From the NCBI GenBank assembly GCA_021773435.1, contig JAJFKC010000007.1, positions 124,001 to 188,000 on the forward strand: a stretch of DNA of 64,000 nucleotides, read 5' to 3'. Within the stretch, counting starts at the first letter, position 1, and each line of letters begins with the position of its first letter. The DNA comes from Porticoccaceae bacterium. GTDB taxonomy: Bacteria; Pseudomonadota; Gammaproteobacteria; Pseudomonadales; Porticoccaceae. Made by a program: the position numbers and the translations under genes. This document shows positions 37,324 through 46,084 of the stretch, piece after piece. Under the pieces are notes generated by a model that was not told the DNA's origin, made no database searches, and saw only the letters and a program-made list of their open reading frames with translations.

Positions 37324-38334
37324 ATGAAGCGACTGCTTATTTGTTCCGATGGCACATGGAATACGCCAGAATCACGCAATGTCACCAACGTCGCGAATAT
37401 GGCGCGCGCCATTAAACCACGAAGCGCCGATGGTACCGAACAAGTCGTGTTTTACGACTGGGGAGTCGGCACCGATGACAAACTGGATTCATTGAGCGGC
37501 GGAGCCATTGGCGCGGGCATCGATAAAAACATCAAGGATGCCTATCGTTTTCTGGTTCACAATTACCAACCCGGCGATGAACTCTGGTTTTTTGGTTTTA
37601 GCCGAGGGGCCTATACCGTACGCAGTTGTATCGGCCTACTTCGAAACTGCTGGTTACTGGACAAGGCGAAAACTGAACTCATCGATAAGGCCTACCATAT
37701 CTATCGAACCAAATGGCATGCCGACGCAGACAACGCCCTGCAGTTTCGCGAACCCAATGCACTACCTGTCACCGTGAAATTTCTCGGTGTCTGGGATACG
37801 GTCGGTGCCCTGGGTATCCCTCTGAGTATGTTCAAAAGCATGGACGAAGATCGCTACCAATTTCACGACACGACTATTAGCAGCACCGTTGAAAACGCCT
37901 ACCACGCGCTGGCCATTGACGAAAAGCGCAAACCCTTCGCCCCCACTATCTGGCATACAGCCAAAGATCGAGAGCGTACCGAGCAAAGTTGGTTTGCCGG
38001 CGTTCACAGTGATATCGGCGGTGGTTACCGCGAGGCTGGCTTATCTCATATCGCCCTGCAATGGATGGCGGAAAAAGCCAGTATGTCTGGGTTGGAGCTG
38101 GACGAAAATTACCTTTCGAGTCTTTATCACCAGAATAATAAGGTTCAGCTACACAACTCTTACAAAGATGCTATGCGAGCCTTAGGTTCCTTCAGGCGAC
38201 CCATCATGGCAACCAACTCAGACGAAACTCTGCATATCAGCGCCGAGCAGCGCTTTTTTAACGATGGACGCTATCGGCCAAAGAATCTGGGCGAGTATTT
38301 AGCGAAGCAAGAGCAAATCCGACTGCCGTTATAA
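37324..38334 (+). CDS. DUF2235 alpha/beta-hydrolase (Tle1-like phospholipase fold)
   Basis: 336 residues from the ATG at 37324. It starts with RLLICSDGTWNTPE, carries the nucleophile motif GFSRG (Ser93) and WFAGVHSDIGGGY with the catalytic Asp/His region, all typical of DUF2235. The family includes the type VI secretion phospholipase effectors Tle1, but many members stand alone. No secretion gene, immunity gene or signal peptide is nearby. The frame remains open upstream to 37165, but that stretch is low-complexity and unlike the family. Confidence 0.88.
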   Translation: MKRLLICSDGTWNTPESRNVTNVANMARAIKPRSADGTEQVVFYDWGVGTDDKLDSLSGGAIGAGIDKNIKDAYRFLVHNYQPGDELWFFGFSRGAYTVRSCIGLLRNCWLLDKAKTELIDKAYHIYRTKWHADADNALQFREPNALPVTVKFLGVWDTVGALGIPLSMFKSMDEDRYQFHDTTISSTVENAYHALAIDEKRKPFAPTIWHTAKDRERTEQSWFAGVHSDIGGGYREAGLSHIALQWMAEKASMSGLELDENYLSSLYHQNNKVQLHNSYKDAMRALGSFRRPIMATNSDETLHISAEQRFFNDGRYRPKNLGEYLAKQEQIRLPL

Positions 38335-38724
38335 ATCACCTAAACTATAGGCCTCATAAACTATCAGCCCCAAAAACCAATAAAGGTAAGCCCAACCCGT
38401 GGGTAAGCACTATCACTAATTGGCGAGCATGTTCGGTACTCCAAACCACTAATCGCTGCCATTAAAAGACCAGGCTCTAGGGGATAGGTCAGAAGGAATA
38501 GCTTCGGGCGGATACTGGCTTAGCAAAACTCGGTTTAGACCTACCATCAACACAGATTAACGGTTTCAGTCAGCAAAGGGAGGGGCTATAATTTGCGGCT
38601 TCAAAATTTTCTAAGCTGCCAGAATAGATCATGCTTAATATTGCCACTCATAAGCTTAACGCCTGACCATAACGCTTTTACGATTTGATCTTACCTACGA
38701 CCACACTTGCTGCAAAGGTTAACC
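38335..38724. other. 390-base intergenic stretch
   Basis: No coding signal on either strand. A CTATAAT (38586-38592) could be a -10 element for the decayed enoyl-CoA hydratase gene, but no good -35 lies at the right distance. Nothing else recognised. Confidence 0.4.
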
Positions 38725-39052
38725 ATGTCCTACCAATATATTCAGTATGAGGTCAACGACTCGCTGGCCCTTATCACGCTGAATCGCCCAGATAAATTGA
38801 ATGCGGTATCGCTGGGCATGCTCGACGAATTACTGCCTGAGCTAAAGCGCATGGCCACACATATTTCAGCGTTCGCACCGCTGGTACCTCAGTTCATGAA
38901 AGCAATGGTTAATTACGGCATGGAGGGGTAGTAGCGCAGCCGGATTGGCACTTGAGAAATTTGCACAAAGCGCTCTGTGTAGCACCGCCGATAAGGAAGA
39001 AGGCTTAAGAGCTTTCCTTGAAAAAGGTCCGCCTGTATGGGACAAGAGTTAA
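38725..39052 (+). pseudogene. enoyl-CoA hydratase/isomerase remnant (internal deletion plus frameshift)
   Basis: The first 47 codons encode a normal crotonase N-terminus (ALITLNRPDKLNAVSLGML). The frame then jumps straight to a C-terminal crotonase segment (ISAFAPLVPQFMKAMVN), so about 150 central residues with the CoA pocket and active site are missing. A TAG at 38929 ends this frame. One extra G in GGGG (38925-38928) explains it: without it the frame reads MEGSSAAGLALEKFAQ and ends in RAFLEKGPPVWDKS, a typical crotonase tail, at the TAA 39050-39052. Clearly non-functional. Confidence 0.85.
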
Positions 39053-39262
39053 CTTTAACGCTGGCAATAAAACCTACTGATCTACTGATTACAGACTTCT
39101 TACTAAGGGCATTCTGGTATTTCACCTAAGTATGCTTACCTGGCCTCACCCGAAACACCATAAAAGGGTCACCGGAATCGATTAATGACACTTATAAGGC
39201 CATAATCATAATTCATAGATCTTACGCTATTTCCTTGCTATTTCGTCTGCCCGATTTCCTAT

Positions 39263-42200
39263 CTATACCTCAGTAAGCTTCATCTCATCCACCCAGGCCT
39301 GAAACTGCTCCAATGTCTTTTCATGACGGCGTTTTAATTTAAAAACGTTACAAATGTAATTTACTGGATCACTAGATGAGTTCTCTAATGCCAATCGGGC
39401 TAAACCTTTTGCTTCTGGATACGGTACTTCACTCCAATCGCGCTCATCGCCCCATGGATCAAGCCCTCGCCAGGCCATCTCATCTACGATCTCTTCAGGA
39501 CGAGACCAGACTACAGTCTTATGCACACCATCCCGCTTTAAGCCCGCCCAGGGTTTTATTAAATCGAGAATATGCTTAAGTTGCTTTTTACTTGTTCTAG
39601 ATAAACCATGAAGATTGGCAATATCCAGTGCCAACTCATGGAGCGTAATACCATTTTTTTCTACAAGAATTCCCTTAGCAATATCAACAAGTGTGAGTTT
39701 GTAGCCATCATCAAAATACCTAGAATGATCGTATTCAGCAGAAATTCCACTCGCTGAATCCTCCTCGGATTCTATATCAGAAGAAATGCCATTGGGGCTG
39801 CTATTTTCCATATTATGAACACTGTCCAAGTTGGACTCTTCGGAAGACTCAAGATGGCCAGCATCATTCTTTTCTTTCAATTCGGCCTTGCTTCTATCTT
39901 CTTCTAGAATTTCATTTAGGCGACGATCTATCTTTGCTATCGCTTCTTCAGGGTCCTGAAAATAATCAGTGGACCATAGACGGACTAACCGCCACCCGAG
40001 GTTTTCTAGAATCACATGACGTACACGATCACGATCCCTAGCTGACGGAGAACCATGATAGGTAGCGCCATCGCACTCAACCCCTGCCAAGTACACACCC
40101 GGGTGGTCTGGGTGAATGACCCCAAGGTCAACCCTGAACTTGCTAACACCAATTTGGCTCTGAACTTGCCATCCTTTCCCCCGTAAGACCCAAGCGACTG
40201 CTTGCTCAAAATCACTATCGAATTGATCTACGCCATAAGCGGCTGTCGATTGCTCGGCCAAGGCAATCGGTCCTTTTTCAGCAAACTCCAAGTAGTGCTT
40301 AAGATGTTCGATAGCCAATGCTGATGTACGACTTAAATCAATCATTGAAGAATCAAAGCTGGAGAATAACAATACTTCGCTCGTGGCCCTAGTTATGGCG
40401 ACGTTCAATCTTCGTTCGCCCCCCGATTTATTTAGCGGACCAAAGTTCATGCTCATGGTACGACCGCCTGCTACTGTCGGTCCGTAGCCTAAGCTTAAAA
40501 TAATAATGTCGCGTTCATCACCCTGTACAGACTCAAGGTTTTTCACAAAAACCCCATCATATGTATCAGTAGACTGAAAATAGGGCTCAATTTGAGGATG
40601 CTTTCTACGAGCATCATCTAACAAATCTTCAACTGTTCGCTGTTGTTCTGTGTTGAGCGTAACAACCCCAATGCTTTGATGACAACGCGCTGGGTCTGTA
40701 AGACGCTTAACTATCTCTTTAACTACAGCTACAGCCTCGATCGGGTTATTCCGCCCCTTACCCTTCGAATAAACTCCATCTACCCGGTGCATGGTAACCG
40801 CAGATTCTTTGGTATCTGAAGAAGGGTATGTAACCAGCGAGTTTTCGTAATATTTACTATTCGAAAATGCAATCAGGGTTTCATGTCTACTTCGATAATG
40901 ACCTTTCAACCTAAGATGGGGCAACCGCGCAGCTAGCGCCTGATCCAGAATTGATTCCAGATCTTCTTCATCGGGATCATCAACATCCACCGCCCCACTA
41001 AAGAAACTGGTCGGCGGCATCTGCTTAGGATCGCCCACAACAATAACGTTTTTGCCTCTTGCAATAGCACCAACTGCGTCCCAGGTAGTGATCTGAGAGG
41101 CTTCGTCAAAGACCACTAAATCAAACCCTTTGAAATCAGAAGGGAGAAATTGAGCAACGGATAAGGGCGACATCATCATACAAGGGCACAGATCCAATAA
41201 GTGGGACCCCATTTCATTAAAAAGAGATCGTACCGGCTTGTGGCGAGTCTTCTTCTGGAGCTCTCTGGCTAACACACCAAACTCTTTGGGACTATCTTTA
41301 GAAAAAGGGTCAGGGACTGTTTGCGCAGCAATAGCTGCCACGTAATCACTGGTGGTTTCCGAAACCTCAGCATCGAGTTTCCGGAACTCTTGAATCAACT
41401 GCTCATGGCTTGACGCCTTAAACTGACGCAAATCATCACTTTCATCAATTAATTGCGGCGCGATCCACCTACAAAATGCTGTTAATACTTGATCCTCAGC
41501 GTCATCAGGTAAAATAGTTCGAGCCTCAAGTCCTTCCGTTAACATATTGAGCTGATATGCTTCAGCAGCCTCCTTAGCAGCTAGCCACTCACTCCAGGCT
41601 TTAAATTTAGATGCGCTAGCTATTAGGGCATCGATTGCAGGGTTAACAGCTTCAAGGGAGGAATTTTTATCAAAATTTAGCTCTAGCTTCTTGGCTTCAT
41701 CCCCTACAGAAATGTAAGCATCCCAACACCGCCTAAATTTATTTTTCTGGCTGACGACTTTGGAACTATCGAGAAAGTCTCGCCCACCAATGAGCTTAGA
41801 TTTTACCGCTGTAAGAACCACAGCTGGGTCATCGGTCAGGCCTATAATGTCTGACAGTGCCTTATGAGCAGCTTTCCCTCTAACAGCAGCATCACTTAAG
41901 CTCTCAGCTGTTGTATCCCATCCTTGCCATATTTTATCTTTTTCAAACGGAGCTGCTAATGGCACGATAGCTTCTTGTAGGAGGGCTCCCTTTTCTATAT
42001 CGGACAACAAACCCAAGTCTTTGAACCTTTCATAGCCGAGCTTTTTAGCCGCACTATTAATTCTTCTTTTTGCAAAGAAGCGCTTAAACCAACTCTCTTT
42101 TGCTCCTTCATAGGTATCCACCCATTCAGCAACCGGGCTGTTGGCCAAAATCTCTGGGGAGATATTATGTCCAACAGCGTTAAGCGTCTGGTCAAACTCC

Positions 42201-45112
42201 TTCTTAGTTGCACTTAATTTTTCGAGATTTTTTAATAAGTCACGAACACCTTTGGTGACAAGGTAACTTAAGGGGTAGGACTCAGCGGACTCAATCAACT
42301 CCGCCAAAGAATTTACACGTGCAACACTAACAATAGTTTTTTCTTGCAAGCCAATATTAAAATTTGATGCCAGTATTACAGCACGAGGGTAAAGCTCGTT
42401 GAGCGCCGACTTATACCGGTTCAAACAATCCACAACTTGGCTTTGCCAAGCATTGGACCAACTTCTAGCTCTAAGAATACGAAACTGAGAAGGATTAAGG
42501 TGAGAAATATCACTATAAGCTAGGGCAGCTAATTTAACGGTTTCAAGCATTTCATCCAGTTTTTCAGCAGAATCAACTGGGGCAGACTCAAAGCCCAAAG
42601 GCCATGGCATGAGTAATAAATGCGTGTCTTTATAGAGAACGTCACGAGCTATCGCATCACGGGTGGATAACCCATAAATAGATTTCTTATGTAGTGCTTG
42701 TACAAAATTATTAAGTCGATCTCGCTTCTCTTTTAACGTTCTTACAGATTCAACCCACCCATCACTCTGGGCTTCATCGCGCCTATCCGTTGCTACCCTA
42801 AGCTGTTCAAGAACAGCCTTTTTGTTGGCTTTATTGCTGTGCAGCTCTAAACACAAGTGGTCGAGATCGATTTTTTCTATGCGACGGTACACCACATGAA
42901 GCGCGGCCATTTTTTCAGCCACAAAAAGCACCTTCCTTCCGAGAGCAATGTTGTGGCAAATAATATTTGCTATTGTTTCAGACTTTCCGGTCCCAGGCGG
43001 GCCTTCCAAAACAAAATCCTGAGGGTGCCCAGAGGCCTCTACCGCTACTAGTTGAGAGCTATCACAATTCAGCGGTGTAAATATTTTTTCAGGGTCAATC
43101 TTTTCGTCAACTTCATCGCGCAATACGAAGCTGGCATTCTGAACATATGCATCCTGAGGATGATCAACCAGGTGCTTAACAAAAGGGTTTTCTTTTAAAT
43201 CGTCAATCCGGTCTTTGAGATCCTTCCACATCAAGTATTTGGCAAAGGAAAATGACGCGAGAACTAAGTCTTCTACAACTTCAAAGCCGGGCTGTTCCGC
43301 TATCGCGGCCCGGACAGAACTCCAGATTGAATTTACATTAACGCCAGACTCATCTTCAGGTAATGACTCTCGAAAATGATTGAGATCTATACTGTGTTCA
43401 GAGTATAAAAATTCAATCAGCGTCATATTGAAAATAGGTGTTTCATCAGGCAGTTGACGTACTTTTACCGGAGCCCTTGCGCTACTTCGGGTTAGTTCTG
43501 CGGGTATTAATATTAGAGGAGCACGATAGGAACGGTCATCTTCAGGGTTTTCCTTCCAACGTAACATTCCAAGGGCCAGATACAACGTATTCGATCCGCC
43601 TTCCTCTAGATCATTTTTGGCTTTACGCAATAGATTAATGGCATTCTGATCAAGCTTCTTCCTGGACATGTTCGCTAGAAGAATGTTCTTATCAAGCTGT
43701 TCTAGCGCATAATCTTTATGAATATTCGATCCCGCCTGTAATCTAAAAGTTTCCTCACTTCGTTCGCTATCGTTTAGTGGGCTTTCCTCTGCCGACAAGA
43801 ATCTAAAGGAAACTCCATCGGCCAAACTATCTTCCATTGAGCTGATATCTGGACAATATAACTTAATGGCTATCGCTCGATCTTTAAACGCTAACAATGA
43901 ATTTCGCTTGGTTAGATCCAATAGCTTACGCTGCCAAGCATCAATACGAGTATCCGCCGTTTCAGTAATGACTTGCTCATTAGCCCTAACTGGTGGTAAC
44001 GGAGGGACAACAGGCAAACTCAATTCATTATCTGATTCAGAACTTTTCTCTTCTGGTTTTTCCTCAACAGTAGATATAGGTCTAATCTTTCGCGCTCTGG
44101 CTTGCTTTATATCGATTACATAGACAAAGTCGTCTTCCTTTTCTTCGCTTATCAGCTCACGAGCGTGGGCTTTAGCTTGCTCAAATGTTACTGGCGTATC
44201 ATTGGTCACCAAAGTACTTTCAAATAGCACTAGATCACGAGCATCAATCCGCTTTCGTAGATCCATTGGATCGTCATTCGTCAGCACTGGAAAGCGCTCA
44301 TCAATCAGCCAAACACCTACAAATGCGTGCTCTTTCCCTAGCGCAATGACTGGATTTAGTCCCATTAACTCAATACAACTGGCAAATAGGAGAGATGTGT
44401 CAAGACAGGCACCTATTTTCGAAGCGCTTATATCAGCAGCTAATCGGATACGTTGTCCTTCCCGAGCAAAGTCTTGGGGAGGAGAAACATACGCAATTCG
44501 TTGAGAAAAAATAACATTCCACAGTGCAGCGGCCATCAAATACGGTTTTTCTCGTGTATTGGACTGATAACCATCAGCACTTCTTCCATGACCGCCTTTC
44601 TCAAGAACCTCCGTCACTTGCCTAACTAGAGATTCGACATAAACACCATTAGGTTTTACGAAAGCGGCCAGAAGATCCGGCTGCCGACTCTCTCCGCCCC
44701 AAAAGTTGGCAGGAAGAACTACTATAGAGATCTCTTTTGTAGCAAGTACGCTTTCAGGTGAATCAAGGCAATAGGCCGTTAGAGTGATTGAAACCCTCAT
44801 CTCCTCTGTCAAATTAAAGAGGATATTGTGTGGGATATTCAAAGGGCGCTGCTGAAGTGAAATAATCTGACCAGAACGAATCTCATCAACCAACCATTCT
44901 TCAGGAGAAAAAATTTCAGGTTCAGAAGTTAATTTAACAGTAAGCTGTCTCAAAAGAGTCTGATCTACTAACAACTCACTATCTAAAGACGGATAATGTA
45001 AGCTCAAATTCCGAAATAGTGGGTAAGCATTTTGCTGAGCGGCCAATGAAAATGTAGAAAGGTTCTCGATTATAATTTTTACTTTCGGTTTCATATCTTC
45101 TCGAAATTCCAT
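39263..45112 (-). CDS. DUF4011-helicase-Vsr/MTES-type nuclease-DUF3320 protein, probable antiviral defence
   Basis: A 1949-residue multidomain protein. Residues about 230-300 contain a transglutaminase-like stretch (GACLDTSLLFASCIELMG). DUF4011 begins near 395 (DAWQRKLLDLTKRNSLLAF). A superfamily 1 helicase follows, with Walker A GPPGTGKS at 704-711, DEAS at 1336-1339, GDPKQMPP, and the late motifs VQGDERDIIILS and RRLNVAITRA. A Vsr/DUF559-like nuclease carries ECDG around 1679-1682 (Asp1681) and LVRLWSTDYF. DUF3320 occupies about 1805-1885. This order matches the single-gene DUF4011-helicase-Vsr design reported as a defence candidate (hhe). The gene is visibly richer in A+T than its neighbours, and a decayed gene lies next to it, suggesting horizontal gain. 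ATG 45094 is an alternative start. Confidence 0.9.
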   Translation of the reverse strand: MEFREDMKPKVKIIIENLSTFSLAAQQNAYPLFRNLSLHYPSLDSELLVDQTLLRQLTVKLTSEPEIFSPEEWLVDEIRSGQIISLQQRPLNIPHNILFNLTEEMRVSITLTAYCLDSPESVLATKEISIVVLPANFWGGESRQPDLLAAFVKPNGVYVESLVRQVTEVLEKGGHGRSADGYQSNTREKPYLMAAALWNVIFSQRIAYVSPPQDFAREGQRIRLAADISASKIGACLDTSLLFASCIELMGLNPVIALGKEHAFVGVWLIDERFPVLTNDDPMDLRKRIDARDLVLFESTLVTNDTPVTFEQAKAHARELISEEKEDDFVYVIDIKQARARKIRPISTVEEKPEEKSSESDNELSLPVVPPLPPVRANEQVITETADTRIDAWQRKLLDLTKRNSLLAFKDRAIAIKLYCPDISSMEDSLADGVSFRFLSAEESPLNDSERSEETFRLQAGSNIHKDYALEQLDKNILLANMSRKKLDQNAINLLRKAKNDLEEGGSNTLYLALGMLRWKENPEDDRSYRAPLILIPAELTRSSARAPVKVRQLPDETPIFNMTLIEFLYSEHSIDLNHFRESLPEDESGVNVNSIWSSVRAAIAEQPGFEVVEDLVLASFSFAKYLMWKDLKDRIDDLKENPFVKHLVDHPQDAYVQNASFVLRDEVDEKIDPEKIFTPLNCDSSQLVAVEASGHPQDFVLEGPPGTGKSETIANIICHNIALGRKVLFVAEKMAALHVVYRRIEKIDLDHLCLELHSNKANKKAVLEQLRVATDRRDEAQSDGWVESVRTLKEKRDRLNNFVQALHKKSIYGLSTRDAIARDVLYKDTHLLLMPWPLGFESAPVDSAEKLDEMLETVKLAALAYSDISHLNPSQFRILRARSWSNAWQSQVVDCLNRYKSALNELYPRAVILASNFNIGLQEKTIVSVARVNSLAELIESAESYPLSYLVTKGVRDLLKNLEKLSATKKEFDQTLNAVGHNISPEILANSPVAEWVDTYEGAKESWFKRFFAKRRINSAAKKLGYERFKDLGLLSDIEKGALLQEAIVPLAAPFEKDKIWQGWDTTAESLSDAAVRGKAAHKALSDIIGLTDDPAVVLTAVKSKLIGGRDFLDSSKVVSQKNKFRRCWDAYISVGDEAKKLELNFDKNSSLEAVNPAIDALIASASKFKAWSEWLAAKEAAEAYQLNMLTEGLEARTILPDDAEDQVLTAFCRWIAPQLIDESDDLRQFKASSHEQLIQEFRKLDAEVSETTSDYVAAIAAQTVPDPFSKDSPKEFGVLARELQKKTRHKPVRSLFNEMGSHLLDLCPCMMMSPLSVAQFLPSDFKGFDLVVFDEASQITTWDAVGAIARGKNVIVVGDPKQMPPTSFFSGAVDVDDPDEEDLESILDQALAARLPHLRLKGHYRSRHETLIAFSNSKYYENSLVTYPSSDTKESAVTMHRVDGVYSKGKGRNNPIEAVAVVKEIVKRLTDPARCHQSIGVVTLNTEQQRTVEDLLDDARRKHPQIEPYFQSTDTYDGVFVKNLESVQGDERDIIILSLGYGPTVAGGRTMSMNFGPLNKSGGERRLNVAITRATSEVLLFSSFDSSMIDLSRTSALAIEHLKHYLEFAEKGPIALAEQSTAAYGVDQFDSDFEQAVAWVLRGKGWQVQSQIGVSKFRVDLGVIHPDHPGVYLAGVECDGATYHGSPSARDRDRVRHVILENLGWRLVRLWSTDYFQDPEEAIAKIDRRLNEILEEDRSKAELKEKNDAGHLESSEESNLDSVHNMENSSPNGISSDIESEEDSASGISAEYDHSRYFDDGYKLTLVDIAKGILVEKNGITLHELALDIANLHGLSRTSKKQLKHILDLIKPWAGLKRDGVHKTVVWSRPEEIVDEMAWRGLDPWGDERDWSEVPYPEAKGLARLALENSSSDPVNYICNVFKLKRRHEKTLEQFQAWVDEMKLTEV

Positions 45113-45416
45113 ATACAGAATCCATCAACGCATAACTATCTAAGATAGCTTATAACTATTATTGGTCACCACACGCTTCATATGTTCGGAATGCATACAG
45201 GTGTGCATGACGTACCCCCATTCGGACATAAAAGCGCAGCTGCAACATATCATTCCCTGACTGATTAATTATCTTTGCCACAATACCTTGATTTTAAAGA
45301 TTAAATCAATGGGCTATATACTTCTCTCAAATAGGACGCGCGTGCTCAATGATGGCAGGCATTATCCAATGGGCCTCCGTGATTGTTTGGCCAGGGATGA
45401 CCAAACTCCAATGTAT
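45113..45416. other. intergenic stretch upstream of the defence-type gene
   Basis: 304 bases without a gene, A+T-rich. It holds an imperfect inverted repeat ATGCATAC-AG-GTGTGCAT (45191-45208), about 80 bases upstream of the DUF4011 gene, a possible operator. It also holds GTTTGG-N10-CCAAAC (45385-45406), 11 bases after the sortase stop, a possible weak terminator without T-run. Confidence 0.35.
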
Positions 45417-46043
45417 TTATAGCGCAAGCTGGGCCAAAGGTTTCAGCCAATCACTGTCTTGATTAGCTTCCACCACATAACGAAACCTTGCTTCGCCAGC
45501 GATGCCATCAAAGGGCCAGCAGGTGACTAGCAGTAAGCGGTCAGAACCAATGTCCCCAGCAATCAACATATCCTCTGGCACGATATGGATCGCGGTCACT
45601 GAGTATTGATAAGTCTGGCCACGCGTATTTTCCAGAGAAATGAAATCACCAACAGCCAGCTTTTTAAGAAAACGAAAATGGGTATCTCGATGCCCGGAAA
45701 CCAGCACTGTTCCACTCTGCCCCGGCAGCGCACTAAGCGATGTATGCCCCGGACCAAAAGCCAGTGCCTGACCGCTATCACCGGCTAGAACAAACTGCTC
45801 AACATTAATATTGGGTATTTGGAGACGGGCCACCGGCCAGGTATCGGCCCAGGGCCAGGGTTTTTCGTTTTGTCCAGATTGCTGTGTTTGCTGCCAGGCA
45901 TGGGCGATCAAGTATTGTCCCAACTGGGCTTTAGCAAGAATGTAGGCGCTATGCCCCCACAACGTTAGGCCCGCGAGGACCAGCGCTATACAAAAATACC
46001 AGGCGATATCACGATGAAAAGCGCTTCCGATAAACCTGGCCAT
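45417..46043 (-). CDS. class GN sortase
   Basis: A 208-residue membrane-anchored transpeptidase (one N-terminal membrane helix, residues about 15-38) of the Gram-negative class GN family. Catalytic residues are visible: His118 in VSGHRDTHF, Cys175 in LLLVTCWPF and Arg186/Arg188 in EARFRYVV. It should cleave the LPKTA signal of the target encoded immediately upstream (41-base gap). GAGGG lies 6 bases before the ATG. Last gene of the minus-strand sortase operon. Confidence 0.95.
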   Translation of the reverse strand: MARFIGSAFHRDIAWYFCIALVLAGLTLWGHSAYILAKAQLGQYLIAHAWQQTQQSGQNEKPWPWADTWPVARLQIPNINVEQFVLAGDSGQALAFGPGHTSLSALPGQSGTVLVSGHRDTHFRFLKKLAVGDFISLENTRGQTYQYSVTAIHIVPEDMLIAGDIGSDRLLLVTCWPFDGIAGEARFRYVVEANQDSDWLKPLAQLAL

Positions 46044-46084
46044 AAAACCCTCATAAAGCCTTTTACCAATTTAAGTGATCGGCT

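Noticed and set aside
36150-38334. Type VI secretion effector-immunity interpretation of the patatin/DUF2235 pair
   Set aside because: No VgrG, Hcp, PAAR, adaptor or immunity-like gene nearby; only fold-level similarity.
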